From: Lachnospiraceae bacterium EP-SM-12S-S03
Lineage (GTDB): Bacteria; Bacillota; Clostridia; Lachnospirales; Lachnospiraceae
Assembly: GCA_020540725.1 (NCBI GenBank)
Contig: JAJBSL010000005.1
Coordinates: 78,208 to 142,207, forward strand
Reading direction: 5' to 3'
Length of the DNA stretch: 64,000 bases
Shown here: piece by piece, positions 1-10,269 of the stretch
Layout: each line of letters starts with the position of its first letter
How positions within the stretch are numbered: position 1 is the first letter of the stretch
Program-made: the position numbers and the translations under genes
The notes under the pieces: model-generated
What the model saw: the letters and a program-made list of their open reading frames with translations, nothing else
What the model was told of the DNA's origin: nothing
Databases searched by the model: none

Positions 1-579
1 ACGGCAATAGATGCACTAAAAACTACAGTAAAAAAAGAGTATTATCATTCTGAATTAGAATGGGCAAGAGGAAGCCGATTGATATTAATTACAGCTCATC
101 GAAGAGAAAATCTGGGCGAGCCAATGAAAGCTATGTTTAGAGCAATACTTCGTGTTTTAAAGGAACATCCGGATGTAAAAGCGATTTATCCAATACACAT
201 GAACCCGGTTGTAAGAGAGATTGCAGATAGTATTTTGGGAAAGGAAGAGAGAATTCATATTATTGAGCCATTAGAGGTAATTGACTTTCACAATTTTTTG
301 AATCAGAGTTATATGATTCTGACGGATTCAGGAGGAATACAAGAAGAAGCTCCGTCTCTTGGAAAACCAGTCCTGGTTATGCGTGATACAACAGAACGAC
401 CAGAAGGTATTGAAGCGGGGACATTAAAATTGGTGGGAACAGAAGAAGAAACTATTTATCGAAACTTTAAGAAGCTTCTTGAAGATGAAGAAGAATATAA
501 AAGGATGAGTAATGCAAGCAATCCATATGGAGATGGATTTGCATGTAAAAGAATTGCAGATATATTGGCTGACGATTAA
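1..579 (+). CDS. wecB: UDP-N-acetylglucosamine 2-epimerase (non-hydrolysing), 5' end outside window
   Basis: The reading frame is open from the first base of the window, so only the C-terminal ~192 residues are seen; the family is usually ~370 residues. The stretch LITAHRRENLG, the DSGGIQEE motif and the TTERPEG motif are hallmarks of the WecB/MnaA family, which interconverts UDP-GlcNAc and UDP-ManNAc in the cytoplasm. UDP-ManNAc feeds surface polysaccharide or teichoic-acid linkage synthesis. The gene sits 18 bp upstream of a hexapeptide acyltransferase, at the head of the visible part of a polysaccharide cluster. The family call is firm; which polymer it serves is inferred from context. Confidence 0.93.
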   Translation, partial: TAIDALKTTVKKEYYHSELEWARGSRLILITAHRRENLGEPMKAMFRAILRVLKEHPDVKAIYPIHMNPVVREIADSILGKEERIHIIEPLEVIDFHNFLNQSYMILTDSGGIQEEAPSLGKPVLVMRDTTERPEGIEAGTLKLVGTEEETIYRNFKKLLEDEEEYKRMSNASNPYGDGFACKRIADILADD

Positions 580-597
580 GAATGATGGAGAAGAAAA

Positions 598-1146
598 ATG
601 TCTTTTTTAAGAAATTTATTATATCGCTTGCGGGGAGAAGCATCTACAGATAGTCTGATAAAACTTGGACTTAAGGTGGGAAAGAATTTTAGAAGAAATG
701 AACATTGTATCATCGACCAATCACACTGCTGGTTGATTGAAATTGGAGATGATGTTACTTTAGCTCCACGAGTGCATATTCTTGCTCATGATGCCAGTAT
801 GTGGCAAGGATGTGGATATACTAAGATTGCACCAGTACATATTGGAAATAATGTTTTTATAGGAGCAGGAAGTATAATAATGCCTGGGATAACAATTGGA
901 AATAATTCAATAATCGGTGCGGGAAGTATTGTAACACATGATGTTGAAGAAGGAAGTGTAGTTGCTGGAAATCCGGCGCGGAAACTAAAAGATTACCATG
1001 ATTTTATTAACGAGAATAAAGAGTATATGAAGAGCAAGCCTTGTTATGGAGAGGACTATACGTTGAGAAATCCTTCGTTTACAGAAGTACAGAAACAGGA
1101 ACAAAAGGAAGCTGTTGAAGAAAATAAATTCGGATATGTAAGGTAG
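598..1146 (+). CDS. hexapeptide-repeat acyltransferase (left-handed beta-helix)
   Basis: A 182-residue protein with several imperfect hexapeptide repeats in its second half (IGNNVFIGAG, then IGNNSIIGAG), followed by the VVAGNPARKLK ending typical of O-acetyltransferases of the LbH/maltose-acetyltransferase type. Such enzymes are cytoplasmic trimers that transfer acetyl groups from acetyl-CoA to a sugar or sugar nucleotide. It lies between the epimerase and a GT2 glycosyltransferase, so it probably acetylates a precursor of the cluster's polysaccharide. The exact substrate cannot be read from sequence. A GAGAAG stretch just upstream serves as the ribosome-binding site. Confidence 0.88.
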   Translation: MSFLRNLLYRLRGEASTDSLIKLGLKVGKNFRRNEHCIIDQSHCWLIEIGDDVTLAPRVHILAHDASMWQGCGYTKIAPVHIGNNVFIGAGSIIMPGITIGNNSIIGAGSIVTHDVEEGSVVAGNPARKLKDYHDFINENKEYMKSKPCYGEDYTLRNPSFTEVQKQEQKEAVEENKFGYVR

Positions 1147-1153
1147 AAATAGT

Positions 1154-2155
1154 ATGAAACCAAAAGTAAGTATCATTGTACCAGTATATAAAACAAGAGA
1201 AACATTGGAAAAGTGTGTGAATTCTCTTTTAAATCAGACACTTCAGGAAATAGAGATAATTCTAGTTGACGATGGTTCACCAGATGAATCGGGTGAGATG
1301 TGTGATTCCTTCTGTAAAGATCCTAGAGTGCATGTTGTGCATAAAGAAAATGGTGGACTTTCTAGTGCACGCAATGCGGGGTTAAGAATAGCGTCTGGAG
1401 ATTATATCGGATTTGTGGATTCGGATGATTATGTTCATTCAGAAATGTTTTATAAACTTTATGATAGAATCAAAACAGATGGATCAGATATTTGTATTTG
1501 CTCACACTATACAGCAGATTCTGCCGGGAATATTGTAGAACATCATTTCAAAAATATGCCTAAAGTATTGAACTGTTCTGAAATTTTAAAAATGCTTATT
1601 TTACCCATGATAGGAATTACACCGGGGACAACTGAAAAAGAGATAGAAGGATTTGTTTGTAGAAATTTATATCGTAAAAAGCTTATTTCGGACTATGAAT
1701 TTAAATCTGAGCGAGAATTTTTTGCGGAGGATGTAATTTCTGCTATGGAATTATATAAAGAATGTGAGCGGATAACTGTTTTGGATGAATGTTTATACTA
1801 TTATAAGTATAACGGTGAATCATTAAGTAATACATATCGTCCACAAGTTTATAAGCTATTAAATAATCTTCTTGAATGGGAAGAGGCGTACTTGAAAAAA
1901 GAACAATTATTTGAGCAAGAAAAGCAACGTTTGTTTTCTACAGGAGTAAAGTTTTTGATTTTTTCAATTCAAAATATAAAAAAAGGCAATCTAGGCGAAA
2001 AAAGAGAACAAGAAGAAGTTAAAAATGTTTTGGAACAAAGTATGATTCGGGAAAGTATTAGTAATATCAATATTTTTAAATATGGATGGAAAATGAAAAT
2101 TTTAGTTTTATTATCTAGGTGTTCTTGTACTAAATTATTGTTAAGAGTGTTGTGA
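1154..2155 (+). CDS. glycosyltransferase family 2
   Basis: 333 residues. The N-terminus SIIVPVYKTRETLEKC, followed by ILVDDGSPD and the metal/nucleotide-binding FVDSDDY motif, marks a GT-A fold family 2 enzyme that uses an activated nucleotide sugar. The C-terminal third has no recognised motif and is rich in Lys and Glu. Only 7 bp separates it from the acyltransferase, indicating one transcript. It presumably adds one sugar of the repeat unit on undecaprenyl phosphate at the inner face of the membrane; donor and acceptor are unknown. Confidence 0.92.
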   Translation: MKPKVSIIVPVYKTRETLEKCVNSLLNQTLQEIEIILVDDGSPDESGEMCDSFCKDPRVHVVHKENGGLSSARNAGLRIASGDYIGFVDSDDYVHSEMFYKLYDRIKTDGSDICICSHYTADSAGNIVEHHFKNMPKVLNCSEILKMLILPMIGITPGTTEKEIEGFVCRNLYRKKLISDYEFKSEREFFAEDVISAMELYKECERITVLDECLYYYKYNGESLSNTYRPQVYKLLNNLLEWEEAYLKKEQLFEQEKQRLFSTGVKFLIFSIQNIKKGNLGEKREQEEVKNVLEQSMIRESISNINIFKYGWKMKILVLLSRCSCTKLLLRVL

Positions 2156-2204
2156 TGAAGAAAACAAAATCAATTAAAAAGATATTTATATTAAGGTGGA
2201 GAAA

Positions 2205-3314
2205 ATGAGAAAGATAGGTCAACTTACGTTTCACGCATCACATAATTATGGATCAGTATTACAAGCATATGCGCTTTCAAAGGAATTACAAATTTTGGGG
2301 CATGAAACAGAATTTATAAATTTGAGACCGCGAAGTCAAAAAGATGTATATAAAGTTATTAAAGAAAGTGATGTGGGAATTCATAAATTATTTCGTTACT
2401 TAATATATCCGGCGTTAAAAAAGCGTTCTAATCATTTTGAACGTTTTATAAATGAAGTGTTACCAGTTACTAAGAAAGAATATGCGTCAACAGAAGAGTT
2501 AAAAAACGAACACTTTGATTATGATGCATATATTTGTGGTGGGGATCAAATTTGGAATCCAATGTGTCAAGACTTTGAAACTGCGTATTATCTTCAGTTT
2601 TTAGATGAAAATGATAGTGTCAAGAGGATATCTTATTCACCAAGTCTTGGGAAAACGGAATTTGATGAAGAGGTGTTGCGGAAAATAGAAAAGTGGGTGC
2701 AGAGTTTTGATGCTATTTCTGTTCGAGAACCAAGAGGAGTAGAGATAATACAGAGTTTAACTGATAAAAAAGTTCATACAGTATGTGATCCGGTATTGTT
2801 ATTAGATAAAAAGGAATGGAAAAAGCTAGCAGTTAAGCCAAAGTATAAGAAGCCTTATATTTTAGTATATTTTTTGGAAAATAATCATGGTAGTAGAGAA
2901 TTGACGGAGTATCTCCGTGGGATTACAGGATATGAGGTTATTATATTTAATGAGTATATTCGTGACTTTATTAAGCCCTATCATAAAGCATATTCGTCTA
3001 GTCCAGAAGAATTTGTTGGTTTGTTTATGAATGCGAGTTTGGTGTATACCAACTCTTTTCATGGGACTGTATTTTCAACTATTTTTGAGCGTCCATTTAT
3101 TACAGCTATTGCGGCAGATCAAGAGAATGCTATTAATAATAACGATAGTCGTAAGATAGATTATCTAAGGAAAATCGGTTTGGATAGTAGGTTGTATACA
3201 GTTGGGCAACCTAATAAAGATTTTTTACTTAATATAGATTATACAGAAGTAAGAAAAAAAATAGAAGGTTTTAGAAAATGTTCTTTGAAATATTTAATAG
3301 ATGCATTGCAATAA
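2205..3314 (+). CDS. polysaccharide pyruvyltransferase family protein
   Basis: About 369 residues from the ATG at 2205, which has AGGTGG five bases upstream; a GTG at 2196 in frame would leave no ribosome-binding site. The start IGQLTFHASHNYGSVLQAYAL, the central YICGGDQIWNP and the later TNSFHGTVFS are typical of the PF04230 pyruvyltransferase family, which transfers pyruvate from phosphoenolpyruvate to a sugar as a ketal and so adds negative charge to a surface polymer. Members of this family can have other roles, so the reaction is inferred from family and location in the cluster. Confidence 0.85.
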   Translation: MRKIGQLTFHASHNYGSVLQAYALSKELQILGHETEFINLRPRSQKDVYKVIKESDVGIHKLFRYLIYPALKKRSNHFERFINEVLPVTKKEYASTEELKNEHFDYDAYICGGDQIWNPMCQDFETAYYLQFLDENDSVKRISYSPSLGKTEFDEEVLRKIEKWVQSFDAISVREPRGVEIIQSLTDKKVHTVCDPVLLLDKKEWKKLAVKPKYKKPYILVYFLENNHGSRELTEYLRGITGYEVIIFNEYIRDFIKPYHKAYSSSPEEFVGLFMNASLVYTNSFHGTVFSTIFERPFITAIAADQENAINNNDSRKIDYLRKIGLDSRLYTVGQPNKDFLLNIDYTEVRKKIEGFRKCSLKYLIDALQ

Positions 3315-3338
3315 TTTGCTAGGAAGGGAAAAAAGTAA

Positions 3339-4307
3339 ATGCCAACATTTAGTATTATTGTACCGATATATAGAACAGAAAAATATTTAGAGAAATGTAT
3401 TTCTAGTATTTTGAAACAAACCTATGAGGATTTCGAATTAATTCTAGTAGATGATGGTTCTCCAGATAGATGCCCTTTTATTTGCGATGAGTATAAGAAG
3501 AAGGACTCCAGAATAAAAGTATTGCATAAAAAGAATGGAGGAGTATCCTCAGCACGAAATTTGGGGTTGAGTATAGCGACTGGAACTTATGTTTGGTTTG
3601 TAGATAGCGATGACTATATAGAACCAGATGCGCTTCAGAAACTGAATGAGTCACAACAAGAAACAGGAGCAGACTTATGTGTATTTAATTCAAAATCAGA
3701 AGAGATGGATAGGTTTGATAATATTAATTATTTTTTTAACCAATATTATTTTACATATAAACTGGGATTTGAACCATGGAATAAAATTTATAGGCGTGAA
3801 ATTATTCAAAAATACAATTTAGAGTTTGATGTTCAAGAAGCCATAGGTGAAGATTTGTTATTTAATATTCAATATTACAAAGCGATATTTCATAAAGTTC
3901 CAGTGACAATTTTATTTAAAAAAGAAGTGTATTATCAATATGTTAATAGAGAAGGATCTGCAATGAATACGGCTTTTAAGAAGAGAATTTACCAACAATT
4001 GAGATTGTTTGTAAAGATAAGAGAAATTTGTCAAGAAGTGTTGGAAGATAAAAATATAGTATATTTGTTTTATATGCATTTGATTTCTGGGATAGGACAA
4101 GCAAAACAGGGGAAATTAACTAGTCAGGAATTTTCTGAAATAGATTTTTTTGATTATAAAGAAATTAATAAATTTAAAGAAATCAGAAAAGTTTTTTTTA
4201 GAAATGAGCATGCTAGTACTGCAGGGAAGATAAGAATAGAATTATTTGTATGGTTGATGAAAAATAAGAGCTATAAGTTAGCGGGGAAGGTAATGGGACT
4301 AAAATGA
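3339..4307 (+). CDS. glycosyltransferase family 2
   Basis: 322 residues with the GT-A signature FSIIVPIYRTEKYLEKC, LILVDDGSPD and WFVDSDDY, close in sequence to the GT2 at 1154 but shorter. An AGGAAGGGAA ribosome-binding site precedes the ATG. The stop overlaps the ATG of the next gene by four bases (ATGA), a sign of translational coupling. It probably adds a sugar to the lipid-linked repeat unit. The sugar is unknown. Confidence 0.92.
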   Translation: MPTFSIIVPIYRTEKYLEKCISSILKQTYEDFELILVDDGSPDRCPFICDEYKKKDSRIKVLHKKNGGVSSARNLGLSIATGTYVWFVDSDDYIEPDALQKLNESQQETGADLCVFNSKSEEMDRFDNINYFFNQYYFTYKLGFEPWNKIYRREIIQKYNLEFDVQEAIGEDLLFNIQYYKAIFHKVPVTILFKKEVYYQYVNREGSAMNTAFKKRIYQQLRLFVKIREICQEVLEDKNIVYLFYMHLISGIGQAKQGKLTSQEFSEIDFFDYKEINKFKEIRKVFFRNEHASTAGKIRIELFVWLMKNKSYKLAGKVMGLK

Positions 4308-5224
4308 ATAAACCTTTAATATCGTATGTGGTAACAACTTACAATATTGAAAATTATGTAGAGGAGAGTGTTAGTTGTGCTTTTGAACAGACTTATTCTC
4401 CTTTAGAAATTGTTTTATCAGATGATTGTTCAACGGATTCTACTTTTGAGATTATGGAGCGTATGGCAAAAGAATATACTGGTCCGCATAAGATTGTCTT
4501 GAATAGAAATGAGAAAAACCTTGGTATTACGAAACATATGAATAGGGCATATTTAGAATTAGCAACAGGGGAAATTATTGTTGCGGCTCATGGGGATGAT
4601 ATATCTAAGTCAGAAAGAACAGAAAAATCGTTTCTATATTTAGATGAGCATCCGGAAGTGACGGCTGTATCATTTAGCATTGATGCAATTAGTGAAAAAG
4701 GGGAAATCTTAAGAGAACATAGTGCAATTGTTGACAAGATACATATCTATACATTTGAAGGCGGAGGGAATATACCAGCTCCATCAAGAGCGTTCTATAA
4801 GAGGGTTTTGACAACGTTTGGACCATTAAATGATGAGTGCCCTACAGAAGATGAACTTATTTCATTTAGAGCTTTGATGTTAGGGAAAAATGCTTTTTTG
4901 CCGGAACATATGGTACAGTATCGAAAACATTCTGGAAGCAGTTCAAATCCAGAGAATTTCATGAAATTTCCGTTAGAGAAAATTTTGAAACAACAAGATG
5001 ATGATATGAAAAAGGGAATTGAATTGGGATTGATTACTGAAGAGGATAGAGAAGAGAAGTATGCAATTTTAGAAAAAATGACAGAGATTAGGAAAAGGTA
5101 TAGAGTGTATTTTGCTAAAAGAAAAGTTATAGATTTGATAAAATTGGTGTGCTATCAAGATGTGTCTTTAAAAATGAAACTACATTATATCAGAGAACAT
5201 ATGGAGTATATAAGAAGAAAATGA
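4304..5224 (+). CDS. glycosyltransferase family 2 (different subgroup)
   Basis: 306 residues. Motifs are ISYVVTTYNIENYVEESV, IVLSDDCSTDST and a HGDD in place of the usual DSDD, which places it in a GT2 branch seen in rhamnosyl- and galactosyl-type transferases. The C-terminal part is charged and helical. It starts inside the stop of the previous gene and its own stop overlaps the ATG of the flippase (ATGA), so all three are translated together. Confidence 0.9.
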   Translation: MNKPLISYVVTTYNIENYVEESVSCAFEQTYSPLEIVLSDDCSTDSTFEIMERMAKEYTGPHKIVLNRNEKNLGITKHMNRAYLELATGEIIVAAHGDDISKSERTEKSFLYLDEHPEVTAVSFSIDAISEKGEILREHSAIVDKIHIYTFEGGGNIPAPSRAFYKRVLTTFGPLNDECPTEDELISFRALMLGKNAFLPEHMVQYRKHSGSSSNPENFMKFPLEKILKQQDDDMKKGIELGLITEEDREEKYAILEKMTEIRKRYRVYFAKRKVIDLIKLVCYQDVSLKMKLHYIREHMEYIRRK

Positions 5225-6735
5225 ATAGGCGAAAAAGTTTTTTAAATATAGCAATAGGGATAGGAAGTCAAATCCTTTCTATTGTTTTAGGAATTATTAT
5301 TCCAAGACTTTTCTTAACAAATTTTGGTTCAGAGATGAATGGTTTTTTGAATTCCATTGGACAAATATTTGCATATTTTGCATTGCTTGAAGCTGGGGTA
5401 GGTGCAGCAACTCTACAAGCATTGTATGGACCGTTAGCAAATAGAAATAAAAAAGAAATTTCAGGGATAATGTCAGCAACAGATCATTATTATAAGAAAA
5501 CAGGAAGATTATATTTAATTGCAGTTCTTGTGGTGGCTGTAGGATATCCTTTAGTGGTTTCTTCTAATATTCCAGTATGGACTATGATTATAATAATTTT
5601 GTTTAATGGAGTGCCTGGAGTTATTAGCTACTACTTTCAAGGAAAATTTATTATTTTATTACAGGCAGAAGGAAAGAATTATATTAATACGGCTTTGACA
5701 TCGATATCTTCTACGATTATTAGTATAGCAAAAATTATTATGCTTTTGCTAGGATGTGATATTATTGCAATTCAATTTACTTATTTACTGATAAACGTAC
5801 TTAAGATAATTGTTATTGGAATATATATATCTAAAAATTATCGTTGGATAAATTTGAAAGAAGAGCCTGACTATAAAGCGATTGGACAAAAAAATGCAGC
5901 ATTTGTAAATCAAATTTGTGATTTGATTTTTAGAAATACAGACACTATAATTTTGACAATTTTTGCGGGATTGAAAATTGTTAGCGTATATACAATGTAT
6001 ACATTACTGTATTCTATGATTAGAACTGCTTTAGATTATGTGGCACAAGGATTCGCGTTTGTCATGGGACAAACATTTAATCGAGATAGGGAGAGATATA
6101 TACAGCTTCATGATTTGTATGAAACTTATAGAATGGCATTAGTATTCGCGCTATATAATATTGCGCTTATTTTTATTATTCCATTTATGAAATTATATAC
6201 AGCAGGAATTACAGATATTAACTATTTGGATTATAAGGTAGCGGTTTTGTTTTCTGTATTTTATGTAATGACAGGCGCAAGGGCTTGTTGTTCAGATGTA
6301 ATTAATTATGCACAACATTTCCGTAAAACACAAAGTAGATGTATAGCAGAGGCGGTTATTAACTTGATTGTTTCAATGATTTCGGTGAAATTTTGGGGGA
6401 TTTATGGTGTTCTTATAGGAACAATTGTTGCATTAATATATCGAATGAATGATATGTTTATATATGCAAATGTACGGATTTTGCACAGAAGTCCTTGGAT
6501 TTCTTATAAGAGATTTATTTCTAACTCCATTATATTTATTGTAATTACAGCAATCAGTAAATGGATTCCGTGGCAATTAAATTCTTATTTTTCAATTATA
6601 GGCTATGCATGCATATCAGGAATTATTATCCTAGGTGTTTATTTTACAATCGCATCTATTGTAGATTACCGTTCATTTAAAGTTCTGAGAGAGTATGTTC
6701 AGCCATTAATATGTAAGTTAGTTAAAAGAGGTTGA
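5221..6735 (+). CDS. polysaccharide flippase (Wzx/MATE-like)
   Basis: 504 residues from the ATG at 5221, which overlaps the preceding TGA; a longer reading back to 5149 would run far into the glycosyltransferase and is unlikely. About a dozen hydrophobic segments cover the whole length, with the typical N-terminus of an amphipathic helix followed by SQILSIVLGIIIPRLFL. The family moves lipid-linked oligosaccharide units from the inner to the outer face of the membrane. No Wzy-type polymerase is visible in the window; it may lie upstream. Confidence 0.9.
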   Translation: MNRRKSFLNIAIGIGSQILSIVLGIIIPRLFLTNFGSEMNGFLNSIGQIFAYFALLEAGVGAATLQALYGPLANRNKKEISGIMSATDHYYKKTGRLYLIAVLVVAVGYPLVVSSNIPVWTMIIIILFNGVPGVISYYFQGKFIILLQAEGKNYINTALTSISSTIISIAKIIMLLLGCDIIAIQFTYLLINVLKIIVIGIYISKNYRWINLKEEPDYKAIGQKNAAFVNQICDLIFRNTDTIILTIFAGLKIVSVYTMYTLLYSMIRTALDYVAQGFAFVMGQTFNRDRERYIQLHDLYETYRMALVFALYNIALIFIIPFMKLYTAGITDINYLDYKVAVLFSVFYVMTGARACCSDVINYAQHFRKTQSRCIAEAVINLIVSMISVKFWGIYGVLIGTIVALIYRMNDMFIYANVRILHRSPWISYKRFISNSIIFIVITAISKWIPWQLNSYFSIIGYACISGIIILGVYFTIASIVDYRSFKVLREYVQPLICKLVKRG

Positions 6736-6761
6736 TGAGAGATGGCAAAGGAAGTATAATT

Positions 6762-7961
<1,200 letters not shown>

Positions 7962-8046
7962 TGCGGATATCATTTTGATATCTTGTGAAAATCAATATAG
8001 CTTTAACTTTAATAGTATAGTTATTAAAAATAAATGAGGAAAGTAT

Positions 8047-8613
8047 ATGGATACATTGCTGGCAAATTTTTTAGGATATTTAAAAATATATCAATCATAT
8101 ATTATACAGGTCTTAGTTATTGGTATTTTTTGGGAAATTATTTTTTTATTTCTTTTGAAGAAAGGTTATACAAAATATACAGAAAAAATTGTCACAATGA
8201 TATTATGTGGATTCTTTCTCTCTTTTTCTATAGCGGTGTTGATAACTATGACGCTTTATGGGAGAACTCCGGGGGAGGAGTTCTCTTTTCGCTTTCAATT
8301 ATTCGGATCGTATATAGAAGCTTTCCAAGATAATAATGTAGAATTGTTGCTTCAGATTATTATGAATGTGATAATGTTTGTACCTTTGGGAATTTTTTTG
8401 CCATGTTGCTTCCGGGCATTTGAAAGGAATCAATCGGTATTTTTGGTAGCTTTGTTTTCTTCGGGTGGGATTGAACTTATTCAGGGGATAGCAAGAATCG
8501 GGATGTTTGAACTAGATGATATTATGGGAAATGTTCTAGGAGCGGAGATTGGATATTTGATTTGGTGGATAATTTCTAAATTGGTTAAACAGATGAGAAG
8601 TAAAGGTGATTAA
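8047..8613 (+). CDS. VanZ-like family membrane protein
   Basis: 188 residues with five or six hydrophobic segments. The C-terminal half carries the VanZ pattern: NVIMFVPLGIFLP, then GGIELIQGIARIGMFELDDIMGNVLGAEIGY. The N-terminal 90 residues are less conserved. VanZ proteins are small membrane proteins, named for a teicoplanin-resistance accessory gene, that are common at polysaccharide loci; the molecular function is unknown. It follows the acyltransferase by 85 bp. GAGGAAAG upstream supports the ATG at 8047. Confidence 0.85.
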   Translation: MDTLLANFLGYLKIYQSYIIQVLVIGIFWEIIFLFLLKKGYTKYTEKIVTMILCGFFLSFSIAVLITMTLYGRTPGEEFSFRFQLFGSYIEAFQDNNVELLLQIIMNVIMFVPLGIFLPCCFRAFERNQSVFLVALFSSGGIELIQGIARIGMFELDDIMGNVLGAEIGYLIWWIISKLVKQMRSKGD

Positions 8614-8633
8614 TAAAAAGTAACCGCCAAATA

Positions 8634-8659
8634 GGCACTTACGTTTAGAAGTGAGTGTC
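8634..8659. promoter_or_regulatory. imperfect inverted repeat, possible operator
   Basis: GGCACTTACG and AAGTGAGTGTC form an imperfect dyad (about 8 of 11 positions) just upstream of the promoter at 8688. Dyads of the form CACTTAC...GTAAGTG are known in front of some HxlR-regulated genes, but no HxlR gene is present here, so the regulator is unknown. Confidence 0.3.
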
Positions 8660-8687
8660 ATTGCTTTACAAAAGGGCTGATTTTTCA

Positions 8688-8716
8688 TTGCATTTCCGCG
8701 CGTTGCGTGATAGTAT
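8688..8716 (+). promoter_or_regulatory. sigma-A-type promoter for the chain-length/sortase/LCP genes
   Basis: TTGCAT (8688-8693) and TAGTAT (8711-8716) are separated by exactly 17 bp, and the next gene starts 45 bp downstream. This gives the assembly and regulatory genes their own promoter, separate from the low-GC biosynthetic genes upstream. Confidence 0.65.
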
Positions 8717-8760
8717 AAAGGAGCAAAAGTTTGGAAAAATGAAGAAGTGGGAGATGAAAT

Positions 8761-9486
8761 ATGCTGGAAAAACAAAATGATGAAGGCCAGGAGATCGATT
8801 TACTGGAGATGGCCGGTGTACTTTGGAAGAAAATTTGGATTATTTTACTTTGTTTTTGTATTGGTGCCGGTGGTATGGTGCTTTATACGAAGGTTATGGT
8901 AACTCCGATGTATCAGGCAACGGCGACAATCTATATCTTGAGTGGGGATACAATCTCTGTGGGAGAATTACAGCTTGGTTCTCAGGTATCTCCGGACTAT
9001 GTAGAGATTGCGAAAAGCAGAACAACTTTGAAGAATACAATTGCAAGGGCAGGTCTGGAAGACAAGGTTAGTGTCAGTGAGCTGGCTGGCGGTATATCTG
9101 TTGTAAGCCAGGAAGGAACACATTTCATGCAAGTCAGTGTAACGAATGCGAATGCCGAGTATGCGCAGCAGTTGGCCAATACACTTGCAGATGAGATGTC
9201 AGATCGTGTTGTGACAGTCATGAATATGGAAAAGCCATCCATTGTAGAGAAGGCATTGAAGCCAGAAGCGCCTGTAAGCCCAAATCTGATGAAAAATGTT
9301 TTCATCGGCGGGTTAGTAGGAATTGTTCTTGCAGCAGCAGTAATTATATTACTTTATTTTATGGATGATACCATTAAGAATGAAGAGGATGTCAGAAAGT
9401 ATTTGAATTTAAATGTACTTGCGTCTCTTCCTGATACAAAGGAGAGTAAAAGAAGAAGACGTGTAGAACAAGGAGCTGAAGTATAG
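8761..9486 (+). CDS. cpsC: capsular polysaccharide chain-length regulator (Wzz / CpsC-YveK type)
   Basis: 241 residues: a short cytoplasmic start (EIDLLEMAGVLWKKIWII), a first membrane helix at ~20-40, an extracellular region with the Wzz pattern PMYQATATIYIL, and a second membrane helix (~178-200) followed by a cytoplasmic tail ending KRRRRVEQG. In Gram-positives these proteins act as the membrane activator of a separate BY-kinase (here at 12676) and set polymer length. GGGAG lies seven bases before the ATG. The sortase gene follows after 3 bp. Confidence 0.9.
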   Translation: MLEKQNDEGQEIDLLEMAGVLWKKIWIILLCFCIGAGGMVLYTKVMVTPMYQATATIYILSGDTISVGELQLGSQVSPDYVEIAKSRTTLKNTIARAGLEDKVSVSELAGGISVVSQEGTHFMQVSVTNANAEYAQQLANTLADEMSDRVVTVMNMEKPSIVEKALKPEAPVSPNLMKNVFIGGLVGIVLAAAVIILLYFMDDTIKNEEDVRKYLNLNVLASLPDTKESKRRRRVEQGAEV

Positions 9487-9489
9487 CTT

Positions 9490-10269
9490 ATGAAAGAAAC
9501 AACGAGGAAAGCACTCCGGATACTGTGTGCAATAATATTTATCTGTGCGGTTGGATTTCTTGTTTTTTATTTTGTGCAGGAGAAGAAGGACAAGGAATTG
9601 TATGAGAACTTTCAGAAGAAAGCAGAGAAACAGGAAGAACCGGAACAAGATGAGACAAAGAACAACCCGGAGATTCCGATTGATTTCCAAGAGCTTCAGA
9701 AAACGAATCCCGATATTTATGCGTGGATCAAGATACCTGGAACGAAGATCGATTATCCGGTATTACAGAATGGATTTGATGACACTTTCTATCTGAGTCA
9801 TATGGCAGATGGTGAGTATGGTTCTGTCGGTTCCATATATACAGAACGGCAGACGGCAAAAGATTTCTCGGATTTTAATACAGTGATGTATGGACATAAT
9901 GTTCCGAATGGAACGATGTTCCGAGGATTGCATCAGTACGAAGATATGGAATTTATGGAAGAGCACCCGGAGGTTATCATATATACACCGGATGCAAAGA
10001 GAGTGTATAAGATTTTTGCGGCAGTCGTATATGATGACAGACATATCCTGAACACTTTCGATTTTACAAAGGAATCCCATCGACAGGAATTTTTGGATTC
10101 GGTTTTGGAGTCAAGAAATATGGGGAATAGTATAAGAGAAGATGTTCCGGTGACAACAGATGATCGAATTTTAACTCTTAGTACTTGCATTAAGACGCAG
10201 AGAGACAAAAGATTTATAGTAGGAGCAGTGCTTACAGATGAAGAAAAAACAGAGAGCAGTGATCATTAG
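9490..10269 (+). CDS. srtB: class B sortase
   Basis: 259 residues: an N-terminal membrane anchor at ~9-29, a charged linker, then the SrtB catalytic domain beginning DIYAWIKIPGTKIDYPVL. Catalytic residues are visible as His136 (YGHN), Cys233 (LSTC) and Arg241 (RDKRF). Sortases cleave a sorting signal near the C-terminus of secreted proteins and attach them to peptidoglycan. A candidate substrate with an APRTG signal is encoded two genes downstream at 11265. The gene overlaps the LCP gene by 32 bp. Confidence 0.93.
   Translation: MKETTRKALRILCAIIFICAVGFLVFYFVQEKKDKELYENFQKKAEKQEEPEQDETKNNPEIPIDFQELQKTNPDIYAWIKIPGTKIDYPVLQNGFDDTFYLSHMADGEYGSVGSIYTERQTAKDFSDFNTVMYGHNVPNGTMFRGLHQYEDMEFMEEHPEVIIYTPDAKRVYKIFAAVVYDDRHILNTFDFTKESHRQEFLDSVLESRNMGNSIREDVPVTTDDRILTLSTCIKTQRDKRFIVGAVLTDEEKTESSDH

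Noticed and set aside
5149..5220. N-terminal extension of the flippase upstream of 5221
   Set aside because: It would overlap the glycosyltransferase by 76 bp and adds no family sequence; the ATGA overlap at 5221 is the natural start.
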